From Neostapfia colusana (Eukaryota; Streptophyta; Magnoliopsida; Poales; Poaceae), in NCBI GenBank assembly GCA_030760725.1, contig JASWHV010000007.1, positions 25,084,824-25,148,823 of the forward strand: 64,000 bases of DNA, given 5' to 3'. Numbering within the stretch: the first letter of the stretch is position 1; every line of letters starts with the position of its first letter. The notes beneath the pieces are model-generated. The model was given only the letters and a program-made list of their open reading frames with translations, was not told the origin of the DNA and did not search any database. A program made the position numbers and the translations under genes. Positions 19,113 to 30,536 of the stretch are shown piece after piece.

Positions 19113-19553
19113 AACTGTTCTCATAGGCGGGAGTCCATTAAAACTTCTTATCCTTCTTTGTCAACTCGGTCATGTGTCTCGCCATTTTGGAGAACCCTTC
19201 TATAAATCTCTGGTAGTACCCGACTAGTCCGAGGAAGCTGCGTATTTCCGTCACGCTAGTGGGCTGCTTCCAGTCAGTGGCTGCTTCAACCTTAGCTGGG
19301 TCCACTGCCACTCCCTCAGCCTTTATGATGTGTCCGAGGAACGCGACCTGCTGCAGCCAAAATTCACACTTTCTGAATTTGGTGTACAGCTGGTGTACCC
19401 TTAGTCTTCCCAGTACTATTCAGAGATGCTCAGCATGCTCCGCCTGGCTTTTCGATTAGATCAGTATGTCGTCTATGGAGACGAAGATAAACTTGTCCAA
19501 CTCTTCCATGAATATCTTATTCATTAGATTCATGAAGTAAGCCAGTGCATTAG
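19113..19553 (-). pseudogene. TE-C RT, C-terminal half (left of TE-D)
   Basis: On the - strand it starts exactly where TE-D inserted, within the FGLxNAPAYF motif, and reads on through FMNLMNKIFMEELDKF and SIDDIL (catalytic Asp pair at 19468-19473). A TAA (19456-19458) replaces the Tyr that normally follows ILI. Later comes the thumb (LGHIIKAEG-like) up to RNase H. The same Tyr codon is TAA in TE-E at 40550. Confidence 0.85.
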
Positions 19554-20417
19554 TGATGAGTTGTTTAGGCCCAATCTTCCGAAAGGTAGGTCGATTGAAG
19601 TGGAGATCTCAACGTTGATGATCCGAGGCATTCGAGCAGTCCCGAATACCCCTGCAATCACTAAACCCCTGCTCCGTTGGTTATCAACCGTGATTCACAC
19701 GCTTGACCTCGCCAAGAAGGCTATCCCTGCAGGTGCAACCGAGAACACAAGCAAGAACGATGAAGATGCAATCTGAAATTGCGAAATTGGGGTCTCACAA
19801 ACCTTAGAACGGCGAAATTGTTTAATCTAAGCAAAACCCACCTCATTTGGCCGTCGGCTACAGTATTTAAAGGCTAGGGTTCGGCCATAAGACCCTTAGA
19901 CGCGTCCCTAATGGACTCATACAGGATACAAGGCCCAAAAGCACAATACGGTGGTGCAGCACCGGACAGAACTCTGAATTCTACTTGTTTCGACAATTTT
20001 CAATGACTCCTGGCAAATTTTAATGTGGGACCAGAACCATTGGAAAGTTTATCTTCTCATATTTCCATGCATATATGGAACGTCAAAAATGGAGTCCGTA
20101 TGCATCCTGGGCGTCCGTTTTAAGATGGACTGCTCCTGGACTCCGAGTTGAACTCGAGTCCGAGTTGGCGACTGTTTCCATCAACTTATGAACGTCCCAT
20201 CTGGTTCTCCAAGTACCCAAATCCTCCTCCCTTTACTTGTTGATCATGTCCATGGTTCCTAATAACAATTAAATCATTAAATAGCAATCCATTCTCAAAC
20301 TCACATGGGTAGGAAGTTAGGAACGAGTTCACCTGCTGATTTAGTAACCGTACTTGTGCTCTTGTGATTGGTCCTTGTATATCAATGTAAGTATCCACTG
20401 TTGTGATGTCCTCATCA
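19554..20417 (-). repeat. TE-D 3' LTR (864 bases)
   Basis: On the + strand it starts TGATGAGT and ends CTCATCA. The purine-rich AAGAGGGGGAGGA (- strand) directly abuts its 5' end at 20418-20430, marking it as the 3' LTR. Pol reading continues into it for about 75 codons, to 20186. Confidence 0.92.
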
Positions 20418-20812
20418 TCCTCCCCCTCTTGAATCGGAGTCGTCCTCGACTCAAGATCATCTTCTTCTCCCAAGTATGGTCGTAAATCTGAAATGTTAAA
20501 TGTGGGACTAACCCCAAAATCAGGAGGCAACTCAAGCTTATATGCATTGTCATTGATCTTTTCAACAATCTTAAAAGGACCATCAGCTCGTGGCATAAGT
20601 TTAGATTTTCTCAAGTGAGGGAATCGTTCTTTTCTCAAATGTAGCCATACCAAGTCCCCTGGTTCAAGTTTTACTTCTTTTCTACCTTTACTACCAGAAA
20701 TTCTATACTTCTCATTCATCCTTTCAATATTTTTCTTTGTAGTTTCATGTATCTTAAGAATGAATTCAGATCGTTGTGTAGAATCCAAATTTATAGTTTC
20801 AGATGGAGGCAA
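20186..20812 (-). pseudogene. TE-D Pol C-terminus, running into the LTR
   Basis: Open for 208 codons: the integrase C-terminal domain (EPGDLVWLHLRKERFPHLR, DGPFKIVEKINDNAYKLELP, FNISDLRPYLGEED), then an acidic linker and, inside the LTR, the tail ITRAQVRLLNQQVNSFLTSY and a hydrophobic/charged end. The LTR boundary falls in the DDEDI stretch. The tail in place of a chromodomain is why I lean to CRM-like. The same LTR-encoded tail is open in TE-B (to 15123). Confidence 0.85.
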
Positions 20813-20989
20813 AGGTAATCAATCAATAGGAGCACGGGGATTGAAACCATACACAACCTGGAATTGTAGTAGAATGAACTGACCTGTTGTAAGCAAATTC
20901 TATATGTGGTAAACAATCCTCCCAACCCTTTAAATTTGTTTTTAAAACAGCCGGCAACATAGTGGATAGAGTACGATTTACTACCTTAG

Positions 20990-21692
20990 TTTGTCCATCG
21001 GTTTGTGAGTGACATGTGGTTGTAAATAGCAGCTTGGTTCCTAATTTATATCACAAAGTTCTCCAAAAATGACTTAAAATTTTTGCATCACGATCAGAAA
21101 CAATGGTATTTGGCACACCATGTAAACGAATAATTTTCGTCATAAACAAATCAGCAATGTGTGAGGCATTATCATTCTTATGACAAGGTATAAAATGTGC
21201 CATTTTGGAGAAATGATCAACAACCATAAAAATACTATCCCTCCCCCTCTTAGTCCTAGGCAATCCGAAAAAAAAATCCATGGAAATATCCTGCCAAGGT
21301 ACACTAGAAACAGGAAGAGGCATATAAAGACCATGTGGGTTAAGTTGAGACTTAGCTCTATTGCAAGTAGTGCATCGTGACACGTAGCGCTCGACATCAC
21401 ATCTCATATTTGGCCAAAAGAAATGTGTGGCCAGCATGTCCTCAGTTTTTTTCACTCCAAAATGTCCCATTAAACCTTCTCCATGTGCTTCCTGCAAAAG
21501 TAATAAGCAAACGGAACTAGCAGGAACACATAGCTTGTTAGCACGATAGAGGAGGCCCTCCCGTAGTACATATTTATTCCAAGTTCTTCCTTCTATACAA
21601 TTTTCAAAGGCATTTTTGAAGTCCAAATCAGTAGGATATAATCCTTTTATTGTTTCCAAACCAAATATTTTATGATCAAGTTGGGACAGCAT
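20990..21692 (-). pseudogene. TE-D integrase N-terminal domain and core
   Basis: Open for 213 codons: the HHCC zinc domain (GLMGHFGVKKTEDMLATHFF, CTTCNRAKSQLN), DISMDFFFGLPRTKRGRDS with the first catalytic Asp, VVDHFSKMAHFIPCHK and VSDRDAKILSHFWRTL with the second. The stop follows directly, and the region down to 20813 carries several stops, so the catalytic Glu is not readable. Confidence 0.88.
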
Positions 21693-22316
21693 GGTGTAAC
21701 GTCTAGATAATGCATCTGCAATAACATTCTCCTTCCCTTTCTTATGCTTAATGATGTATAGAAACGATCCTATGAACTCAATCCATTTAGCATGTCACTT
21801 ATTCAGATTGGTTTGAAACTTAAGATACTTCAAAGATTCATGATCGGAATGTATGACAAACTTTTTAGACCAAAGGTAATGTTGCCAAGTTTGTAGAACT
21901 CGCACTAAGGCATATAATTCCTTATTATAAGTAGAATAATTCAGAGAAGGACCATGCAATTTTTCACTAAAGAATGCAACGGGTTTACCTCCTTATATGA
22001 GAACACCTCCAATACCAATGCCACTTGCATCACATTCTAGCTCAAATGTCTTGTCAAAATCAGGAAGTTGTAGCAATGGTGCTTGTGTAAGATTTGATTT
22101 GAGAACATCAAAAGCTTGTTGCTGCTGTTCGCCTCATCGAAACTGCACTCCCTTCTTCGTCAGTTCATGGAGAGGTGCTGCAATGGTGCTGAAATCCCGC
22201 ACAAAGCGTCGATAAAAACCTGCAAGACCAAGAAAACTACGCACCTGTGTGATGGTCGATGGAGTTGGCCAGCTAGTGATCGCCACAATTTTTGCCTCAT
22301 CCATCTCAATTCCCCG
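21693..22316 (-). pseudogene. TE-D RT thumb and RNase H
   Basis: From 22316 downward the - strand reads IEMDEAKIVAITSWPTPST, VRSFLGLAGFYRRFVRDFS and then a Ty3/gypsy RNase H (FELECDASGIGIGG, YSTYNKELYALVR, IHSDHESLKYLKFQ, ENVIADALSRRYTML). Frameshifts and single stops interrupt it. The catalytic Asp of CDAS is present. Confidence 0.85.
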
Positions 22317-22495
22317 CGGTTCAAAAGATCTTGAACTTGTCGCTGAATTTTCCTTGTCTCTTCCGGATTCACCCTGTACGCCGCATGATTTGGCAAACTT
22401 GCCCCAGGAATCAAGTCGATCTTATGTTCAATGCCCCTCATAGGTGGTAATCCAGGGGGTATCTCGGGGGGGAACACATCCGCAAAATCCTGCAA
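22317..22495 (-). pseudogene. TE-D RT N-terminus, fused by deletion to the thumb
   Basis: It begins FADVFPPEIPPGLPP, RGIEHKIDLIPGASLP and reads to QVQDLLNRG. At about 22317 the sequence jumps to the segment just before EMDEAKI. The whole fingers-palm core, including the catalytic Asp box, is missing (about 180 codons in related elements). This copy cannot make active RT. Confidence 0.85.
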
Positions 22496-24428
22496 AAGGT
22501 TAGCAACAGCAGGGGCAATGCAATGGACACTTCATGAAGCGAAAACATGGGTTCTTTGCATACTAAAGCATAGTACATCCCCTTGGTATTAAATAAATAA
22601 GCAAGGTCAGATTTAGTTGTGAGCAATGAAGGTGATTTTAACTTAATTACTTGATGTTTTTTAGAGTCTAGTAATTTTGTTGCCTTATCATCACGTGTTT
22701 TACTTTTCTCCAAATGCACAATTTCAGCAGGAGTCATAGGAAGCAAAGTGATTTCCTTTCCTTTATGCATCAGAGTATATTTATTAGTTCTACCATGATG
22801 AATAGCATCCGTATCAAATTCCCAAGGACGTCCCAACAAAAGAGAACAAGCATCCATAGGTACGACATCGAAATCGGCAAAATTATGGTAAGAACCAATC
22901 GAAAAATGTACTCTAGCTGTTTGTGTTACCCTAACCTTACCGCTGTTGTTGAACCACTGAATGTGGTATGGATGAGGGTGTGCTCTTGTTGTCAACCCAA
23001 GTTTATTGACCACATCCGTGTTCACCAAGTTATTGCAGCTGCCTCCATCAATTATAGTGTGCACATGGCAGTCCTTGATGATGAGAAACATGTGAAAAAG
23101 ATTATGTCGCTGTAGCTTGTCATCCGCCTCAACTTTGGAGCTCAAAGCAGGCTGCACAATTATGCTTCTATAATTTTCCGTTGCTGCAGTACCAAGTACC
23201 TCTTCATCTGTACTATAGTGATCATCTTTTGGTCCTGCAACGTTAGTAGCAAGAGAATATTCATCTTCAACATATGAAGTACTATCATACCCGCCATCAT
23301 CTCGTGCTATGTATGCTCTTTTGCTAGGGCAATCTTTCATCACATGACCAACTCCCTGGCAGCGGTGACACTTAATGTCGGAAGTTCGACTCGTGGAAGG
23401 AGTGTAAGACGTAGGCTTGAATGGTGTCGTCTTGCTGCCCTCCGGCACGCAAGGAAACGGAGCAGTAGGTGAAGTTCGTTGGCCACCATTGGACGGTGTA
23501 GTGGCTGTACGAAAACTCAAAGATAGTGCTGTTTTGGATGGTGTACATGTCGAACGCGGTGTGAAGGTGCTCCTCGTGCGTTGTTGTTGCTGCTGTTGGC
23601 GGCCCTGCAATTCTTTTTCTGCCAACATAGCCAGCTGAAATAATCTGTTAACAATATCATATTCCTTATAATCAACAATGTTCTGAATTTCACACCTCAA
23701 CCCCATAAAAACGAGCTATTTTATCATCCATGTCCTCTACTACCCCACAGCGCAACATACCCTTTTGTAACTCTTGATAATACTCCTCTATGGACATGTT
23801 ACCTTGGTCCAAGCGCTGCAATTTTTGCGAAGGTCCCGCTGAAAAGAAGGAGGAACAAAACAAACACGCATAGCTTCCTTTAATCTATCCCATGTTGGAG
23901 GATCAGTTCTAGTTTTAACAAGTTCATTCCACCATATGATAGCAAAATCCTTAAACTCACTAGTGGCTTGACGAACTCTATGTTGTTCGGGAACAAGGTA
24001 GGCATTAAATTTCTGCTCTACTGTCATCTCCCAATCAAGATATGCCTCAGCATCATAAGCACCAGAAAAAGAGGGTATAGTAAATTCGACTTTAGCAAAA
24101 AGATCACCAAGAGGGCATTTAAAATTGTTATGACGATCTTGTAATTATAGCGATTATTACCTCCTATACCTCGTAGATAAAATGGAAGTCGTGGTTGATT
24201 TTTATGATCTTCCATATTATAAGCACCGTCTTCACGTTCTTCAGCGAGAGGTGCCCGTGCCTCAAGAGTATCCATCCGAACAACAAGATTAGCAAGTTGG
24301 CGATTCAAGGTCGTTAATGATGCCTCTGTTGATGTGTGGGTTTTGGTGAACATATATGTCATTTCCCTCATCATTTCACGCAACTCAGCATGTTGAACAC
24401 ATTCATCATCCCTTTTATCTTCTGCCAT
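22438..24428 (-). pseudogene. gag: TE-D gag and protease
   Basis: Three frames joined by frameshifts: 24428-24024 (MAEDKRDDECVQHAELREM, then a coiled stretch), 24027-23788 (Retrotrans_gag: WWNELVKTRTDPPTWDRLKE, MRVCFVPPSFQRDLRK) and 23706-22438. The last holds a poly-Gln stretch, the zinc knuckle CHRCQGVGHVMKDC (CX2CX4HX4C), then protease with HTIIDGGSCNNLVN (D-G-G instead of D-S/T-G) and LLLGRPWEFDTDA. Gag packs the RNA; the protease would process the polyprotein. Confidence 0.88.
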
Positions 24429-25740
24429 TGTTAGTAGTAAATAAAAGACAACAAAAAGATGTTATCCCTATCAACTACAAAGGGTAGTGGCAATGTGAAA
24501 AGTGGAAGGAAGGAAACAATCTCTCTCTCTTTCTCAAGCGTCTTACTACGTTCTTGCAAGTGTTCTTACCGACACAGCTGGTGGTAAATGGCGGACGGTG
24601 GGAACCAATGAAGCGTGGAGTGATTGCAAAGGTACCTGTTCTGCTCAAGAGGAAAAGTGGAGCTTGGATGGCACAATATGGTGGCTAATAAGCAAAAATC
24701 GTTAACAACAAAACAAAGTTGAATAAGTATTCAATGTAGGAACTATTGCTGGTTAACAAGTGTTCTAGGCCTAGCACAACACAAGGCAATAGAAAGGCAA
24801 ATAGAAGATTAGGAAGATATAACCAACAAGTACAGCACAAGTATATAGGCCAACTGTTTTCGAGTGTGTGCTGTCAATGCTTTAATATATGTGCTCTCTT
24901 CACTATTTTTTTCTTTTTTTAAATATTTTTTTGATATTTTTTGTTTACTCGAGAGCACAAAAATAGGAAGCACACAACTTTGCAGCTCAATTGGATGTAA
25001 GATGTGCCCTATAGAAAATCAGTAAGATTCTTTAAAATTCGGGTTGAAACTTCGGAGGCCGGATAGTCTATCTTCCGCGGGGAATTTGGCCAAACAAATT
25101 TCGCCAAACACGGCAAAGCCGTGCAAAGCCGTGGAAAATCGGTTACGAAATTTCGAGTAGATCAATTTGAAAAAAAATCGCCCGATATCGAGTTCATATG
25201 CAAAAGTTATGACCGTTTTAAGGTAGGATACCCGAGTTACTGCTTTTTATGTTGATTCAAACTCGGTTTTGAAAAAGATCTCGCAATAGGATGTGAAAAA
25301 TAATTGGAATTTAGCAACGCCCACTGATGGGATGTTGTGTGATGAATCAAGGAGGACCGGCACAATGGTTTGTCACCTGTTCTAGGGCTGGCGATGCGGG
25401 AGATCACGAAAGGTGGCTAGCTAGAGCAAACCGATGATCGTGGTGGATCGGTTTGTTGTTTAGGGATTGTGAATAGGTGAGCAGCAAGAAAAACAAGGAA
25501 CAAAAAAGATAACTGTGACCCCAAAAAACACAAAGCTAAACCAACAACAAGACTCCACCACACGAATGCAAACTCAACAATGCAAACTGAAAAATGAAAC
25601 TTGCAGGCACTATGGTCTAGGAATCGGTAAACACGATATGTTTTTTTGTGGCTTTTTCTATGGACTCTAGGATGAAGAACAAAAATTAATCTAGTGGGAA
25701 ATCAAAGTACCTCACGGGCACCCTGAAATCTGATACTAAT
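24429..25740 (-). other. TE-D leader and primer-binding site
   Basis: Non-coding 1.3 kb between the 5' LTR and gag. At 25740-25722 the - strand reads ATTAGTATCAGATTTC, a slightly mutated initiator-Met site (TTGGTATCAG in TE-B). From 24890 to 25740 it is homologous to 13826-14666. Confidence 0.8.
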
Positions 25741-26602
25741 TGATGAGTGGTTTAGGCCCGATCTTCCGAAAGGTAGGTCGATTGAAGTGGAGATCTCGAC
25801 ATTGATGATCCGAGGCACTCGAGCAGTCCCGAATACCCCTGCAATCACTACACCCCTGCTCCGTTGGTTATCAACCGTGATTCACATGCTTGACCTCACC
25901 AAGAAGGCTATCCCTGCAGGTGCAACCGAGAACACAAGCAAGAACGATGAAGATGCAATATGAAATTGCGAAATTGGGGTCTCACAAACCGTAGAACAGC
26001 GAAATTGTTTAATCTAATCAAAACCCACCGAATTTGGCCAGCAGCTACAGTATTTAAAGGCTAGTGTTCGGCCATAGGACCCTTAGACGCGTTCCTAATG
26101 GACTCATACGGGATACAAGGCCAAAAGCCCAATACGGTGGTGCAGCTCTGGACAGAACTCTGAATTTGATTTGTTTCGACAATTTCCAATAACTCCTGGC
26201 GAATTTTAATGTGGGACCAGAACCATTGGCAAGTTTATCTTCTAATATTTCCATGCATATGTAGAACATCGAAAACGGAGTCCGTATGCATCCGGGGCGT
26301 CCGTTTTAAGATGGACTGCTCCTGGACTCCGAGTTGAACTCGAGTCCGAGTTGGCGACTGTTTCCATCAACTTGTGGACGTCCCATCTGGTTCTCCACAT
26401 CCCCAAATCCTCCTCCCTTTACTTGTTGATCATGTCCATGGTTCCTAATAATATTAAATCATTAAATAGCAATACATTCTCAAACTTACATGGGTAGGAA
26501 GTTAGGAACGAGTTCACCTACTGATTTAGTAACCGTGCTCGTGCTCTTGTGATTGGTCCTTGTATATCAATGTGAGTATCTACTGTTGTGATTTCCTCAT
26601 CA
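25741..26602 (-). repeat. TE-D 5' LTR (862 bases)
   Basis: Same ends as the left LTR (TGATGAGT on the left, CCTCATCA on the right, + strand). Its right end abuts GTTAC and then the TE-C RT gene. Confidence 0.92.
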
Positions 26603-27170
26603 GTTACTCAATCCGAATTGCATCATAGTAATCTCATATTGTCTGTATCGAGTTACAAAGGCCGTCCTCATGATGTCTATGTTTCTAATCTTCAGCTGGT
26701 AGTAACCTGATCGCAGGCCGATCTTCGAAAGTACTCTGCTCCCTTTAGTTGGTCGAACAAGTCATCGATCCATGGCAAAGGGTATTTGGTCTTGATCGTG
26801 ATCTCATTCAGGCACCGGTAGTTGATACACATCCTTAAGTTATCGTCCTTCTTCTTAACAAAGAGTATGAGAGCTCTCCAAGGTGAAGAGCTAGGTCAGA
26901 TAAATCCTTTTTCTTGCAACTCTCCAATCTGCTCCTTTAGCTCGGCTAGCTCGTTGGCTGCCATCCGATACGGTCTTTTGGCTATCGGTGTTGCCCCAGG
27001 TATTAGGTCGATTAGGAATACGATATCCCTATCTGGGGGCATTCCGGGCAACTCTTCTGGAAATACATCCGGGTATTCACTTACTATCGGCACTTGTTTC
27101 ATGGGTGTCGTTTCCAGACTACATACTAGGGGCTCCATCCCTAGTTTGTGGGGCTGACATGTTACTGTAA
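26603..27170 (-). pseudogene. TE-C RT, N-terminal half (right of TE-D)
   Basis: The - strand reads VSEYPDVFPEELPGMPPDRD, FLIDLIPGATPIAKRPYRM, LAELKEQIGELQEKGFI, then a stop near 26894 and a poorly preserved palm, ending in FGLS where TE-D starts. The first catalytic Asp region is badly decayed. Confidence 0.85.
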
Positions 27171-27720
27171 CCCCGTCACGGTTTGTTGTCGTGACCTTGT
27201 GGTCGGCACAGGATACATTACCTTTATGTCGTGCCAACCAATCCATTCCAAGGATAATATCTATGCCGTCTGACTTCAGAACGACTAGATCTGCTAGGAA
27301 TTCTACCAACTTATTTGGATCTTAACCCCAGGCATCCAAGCTGGCACTTTATAGTGGCCCCTGAGGATTTGGTCACTAGTGGGACTTTAGACAAACCGTT
27401 GGCAATCCACTTTTAGCTACAAAGTTGGAGGAAACGAAAGAGTGTGAAGCCTTGGAGTCAAATGGTACTGTGGCAAGAGTTGAGTTGACTAGGTACTCAC
27501 CGAGTACGATGTCTGGTGCATCCTCGGCTTGGCTCGTGTCAATATGATTCACGCGACCGCGTCTGAAAGGCTGAGCCTGGTTCTGCGGTCCCAATGCTTG
27601 CGGAGGGTTGCATCCATTGTTGGACGCAACGGTCCTTACTCCTGAGTTGGCCGGGGTGTCACTTGGTTTGCTCATGGGCAGTTTGCGATCAAGTGCCTCG
27701 GGTCGCGGCAATGGAAACAA
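27171..27720 (-). pseudogene. TE-C aspartic protease
   Basis: In the frame 27720-27376 the active-site segment is VPFDSKASHSFVSSNFV, with Lys where Gly of the D-S-G triad is usual, so the enzyme would be inactive. The second half (27309 downward) has SDGIDIILGMDWLARHKG, the standard flap/C-terminal signature before RT. A frameshift with stops lies between. Confidence 0.85.
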
Positions 27721-28780
27721 GCCCTGCCGACACTCGTTGTCCGGGTCGTGTTACCATTGCCTTGCTGCGGAGCATTTGTGCTTGGTGGCCGGTACTGTTG
27801 CATGGGCTGCTGCAGGTTGGACCCCGAGTTGCGGAACTGCATTGTGGGCTGTTGTGGTGGCCTTGGTGGGAAGTTAGGCCTTGCCCGTCAGAATTGCTCC
27901 TGCTACTTGAATTTCTGCGCTGGGAACTTCCTCTTGCATTCCCATCCAGTTGGGAACGCGCTTCTTCCAATAATATAGCCCTATTCATGAGTGTGTTGAA
28001 ATCTGAGTATATATGGGTGACTAGTTGTGCCTTTCCGGTGACATTCAACCCTTTGCGAAAACGGTCTTGTTTCTTTTTATCAGTGTTGATTTCGCTAAAG
28101 GCATAGCGCCCCAACTTCAGGAATTTCTTTATGTACTGGTTGACGGTTATGGCTCCCTGTCACAGTGCACAAAACTCGTCCACCTTCATTTCTATAACCC
28201 CTTCGGGTATATGGTAGTCCCGGAAGGCTTGCTGGAACTCGTCCCAGCTTACCGTGTCCGGTTCAGCCGCTGCTTCACGGTAGTTATCCCACCATTCGGC
28301 GGTGGCTCCCACTAGTTGATGGGAGGCTAGCATAACTCGTTCTGATTTTTAGCTGTTGTTATATCGAGTTTCTTGCTTATGTTGCGCAACCAGTCATCGG
28401 CTGCCAACGGGTCCTCGTTGGTGCCATCAAAGACCGGGGGTCAGAGTCTCATGAACTCTGACATCCTAGAGGGCGGAGGTGCCCGAGGGCCTCGCTGCCC
28501 CTGCATTGCCTGGGATAGTGTCTATAGCAGCTGGGTCTATACCGCCATTACTTCGGCCAACGTAGAAAGTGGCGGTGGAGGCACCACTTCCTCCTCCACG
28601 ACTACAACCTCTTCGGGATTGATTTCCCCAACTTCTTCTGGAAGGTTGTCTGCTCTATTGGGTTCATCTATCCTAATGGCTACTGCCCATGGGGGCTGGT
28701 TTGGTGCATGGTGTCCTGCTCCCCTGCCCCTCTGGGCGGGTCTGCCTTGGGGTGCATGCACTACAGGTGCCTGGGCCCCT
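27690..28780 (-). pseudogene. gag: TE-C gag
   Basis: Segments of Tekay-type Gag in shifting frames: N-terminal Pro/Arg-rich part with an acidic stretch EVVVVEEEVVPPPP (28761-28537), Retrotrans_gag with the AEWW and FRDYHIPEGV regions (about 28310-28150), and KKKQDRFRKGLNVTGKAQLV, FNTLMNRAILLEEA (28114-27900). A Cys-rich remnant near 27740 may be the zinc knuckle. Several stops interrupt it. Confidence 0.78.
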
Positions 28781-29442
28781 TTGGTAGCGTGCTCCCAGCG
28801 TGCTTGAACTCTTGCAGACTTCTTGGGGCCATCTGGGGGAATGCAAGGTTACGGAAGTTTAGTTTTGCTGTTTGTTATTTGTTTCATGTTTTATTTGGCT
28901 ATATTCTAATGTTCTTCTTAACCCTAGTATAGGCGTTGGCTGCTTTGGTCAAGCTAGTCCCACCTATTCCTTGTCCAAGAGGGGGTGCTCCTATCTGGGC
29001 TCTTACCCATATCACTTAACAAAGGTTTATCACACAACCGAAAATCCATTAAAACCCGACAAATCACATCATCCATTACTAGAGTACAATCATCACATGG
29101 TACAACACATACAAGTCTATGACCTTGCAACACACTCACCCTACACCTAATGGTCGTGACGTTAATCATCTACTAACATAGGATACACACTCACACTATG
29201 TCGGGCTACTCATGGTACTACAGGCTTCTGTCCCTGTGACTATTGTGGGGGAAACGGAGGGGCACTGCGTCCTCCACGCCGTGGTCATGGCGCCACTCGC
29301 GCCCCAAGCCGGTCCCGTCATCCATCAGCTACTCGATGGTAAAGGGGAATTGTCCATCACTGCGTCCTGCAGTCCCCTGGATAGGTCCACCACAACTAGC
29401 AACCTCCTCTAGTATCTCGACGCTCGAGTCCTAGCCAGCATA

Positions 29443-30363
29443 TCACTGCGGGTACTCCTCTGGCTCGTCTCCGGTGTCGTTGTCGGAGTCGCTGCACGTC
29501 TCCGTGCTCCCAGTACGTCCTCCACGCAGCTGCTCCATCAGCCGTAGGTCCTTGCCTCGATTGAAGCGTCCAGCGCCTCTGGCCATAGTGGCTCGGACGG
29601 TGGGAGTCAGGTGGGGTACAGCTGACACACGCATAGCCTGCAGGCCACTCTCGTGCTGCACCGCCAAAGTGCTCTTACGAGAAGTGATCCAGACTCGCGC
29701 TCCATCCGAGCGGGCTCTGACCTGGTAGAGGGAATCCAGCTCTCTGACGTGGGCTGTAGTCCTCTGGTTAAGCTCCACGCGCAGGGCCTCAGTCATCTCA
29801 CGAGCTCGCGTGGTCTCTGTGCGGGCCTCATCCAGCTGGGCCAGCAGACCCCTCACTCTAGCCTCTGCATCCTAGGTGCGAGCAAACTCTGCCCTCCACT
29901 CTGTGTGGGCGTCCTTGCAGCACTGGTCCAAGGCATGCAGGTATCTGGCGGTCTCAGTCAGGGTAGTGTCCTCCACGGTCCTGGTGGGTCCCTCCAGTGT
30001 CGCAACTCGGTGCCTCTAGACGTAACTGTCCTTGCAGCGCACAGGGAAGTAGCGGATGGGCAGTGGCCCGGTCGGCTCCATGTACCTGTCACTGACCTCC
30101 AATAGTGCCTCTCGTGCAACGGCTCTAATGGAGTCCGCGTTGCGGGCTCCAGTGAAGGTAAGTGCTTAGGGTTGTATTCCGTAAAGTCCTGACGCCTCAG
30201 TGATATGGACCTTTGCCTCGCAGCGAGGTGCACCATCCTCCACGTACTCCCTCCAGCGGTAACACGGAAACCTCGTGTAACCAAGTCTCTCCAAGGTGCG
30301 GATCGACACCTGTGGGAACCCAGTCAGGTCCTGGCAAGTACCCTCAGACCAGCCTTCCTCCAT
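29443..30363 (-). pseudogene. TE-C extra frame between primer site and gag
   Basis: Three overlapping - strand stretches (30363-30166, 30284-29958, 29856-29443) together make a coding-like region of about 300 codons in the same sense as gag but upstream of it. The first reads IRTLERLGYTRFPCYRWREY, VEDGAPRCEAKVHI; the last has a coiled-coil-like ARTETTRAREMTEALRVEL and an acidic end. I remember similar extra frames in grass gypsy elements but know no function. Two frameshifts break it. Confidence 0.6.
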
Positions 30364-30520
30364 CTATCACGGTAAGACTACAGGGTTAGTGTCATTTTAA
30401 CAAAGATAATTTAACATAAGAATGAGGTAAGTCTAGTAAAGATAGGTTTTTGCACATAATTTTGGAAATACGTGTACCGTCAGTGTTTCGTCTCTAAGGC
30501 TTCGTCCTACTGCCAAGTAT

Positions 30521-30533
30521 GGCTCTGATACCA
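30521..30533 (-). other. TE-C primer-binding site
   Basis: On the - strand TGGTATCAGAGCC, complementary to the 3' end of plant initiator-Met tRNA, three bases (GAG) after the LTR end at 30537. Confidence 0.9.
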
Positions 30534-30536
30534 CTC

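Larger units (their letters stand above)
19554..26602 (-). mobile_element. TE-D: CRM-like chromovirus, 7.05 kb, inserted in TE-C RT gene
   Basis: LTRs at 19554-20417 and 25741-26602 flank an internal region that reads on the - strand as leader, gag with CCHC knuckle, protease, part of RT, RNase H and integrase. There is a polypurine tract next to the left LTR and an initiator-Met primer site next to the right LTR. No chromodomain is seen, and Pol ends in a tail encoded by the LTR, which suggests the CRM clade rather than Reina or Tekay; the clade call is not certain. Flanking 5-mers ATTAG and GTTAC are consistent with a duplication of ATTAC, each copy with one change. The RT core is deleted. 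Confidence 0.88.
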
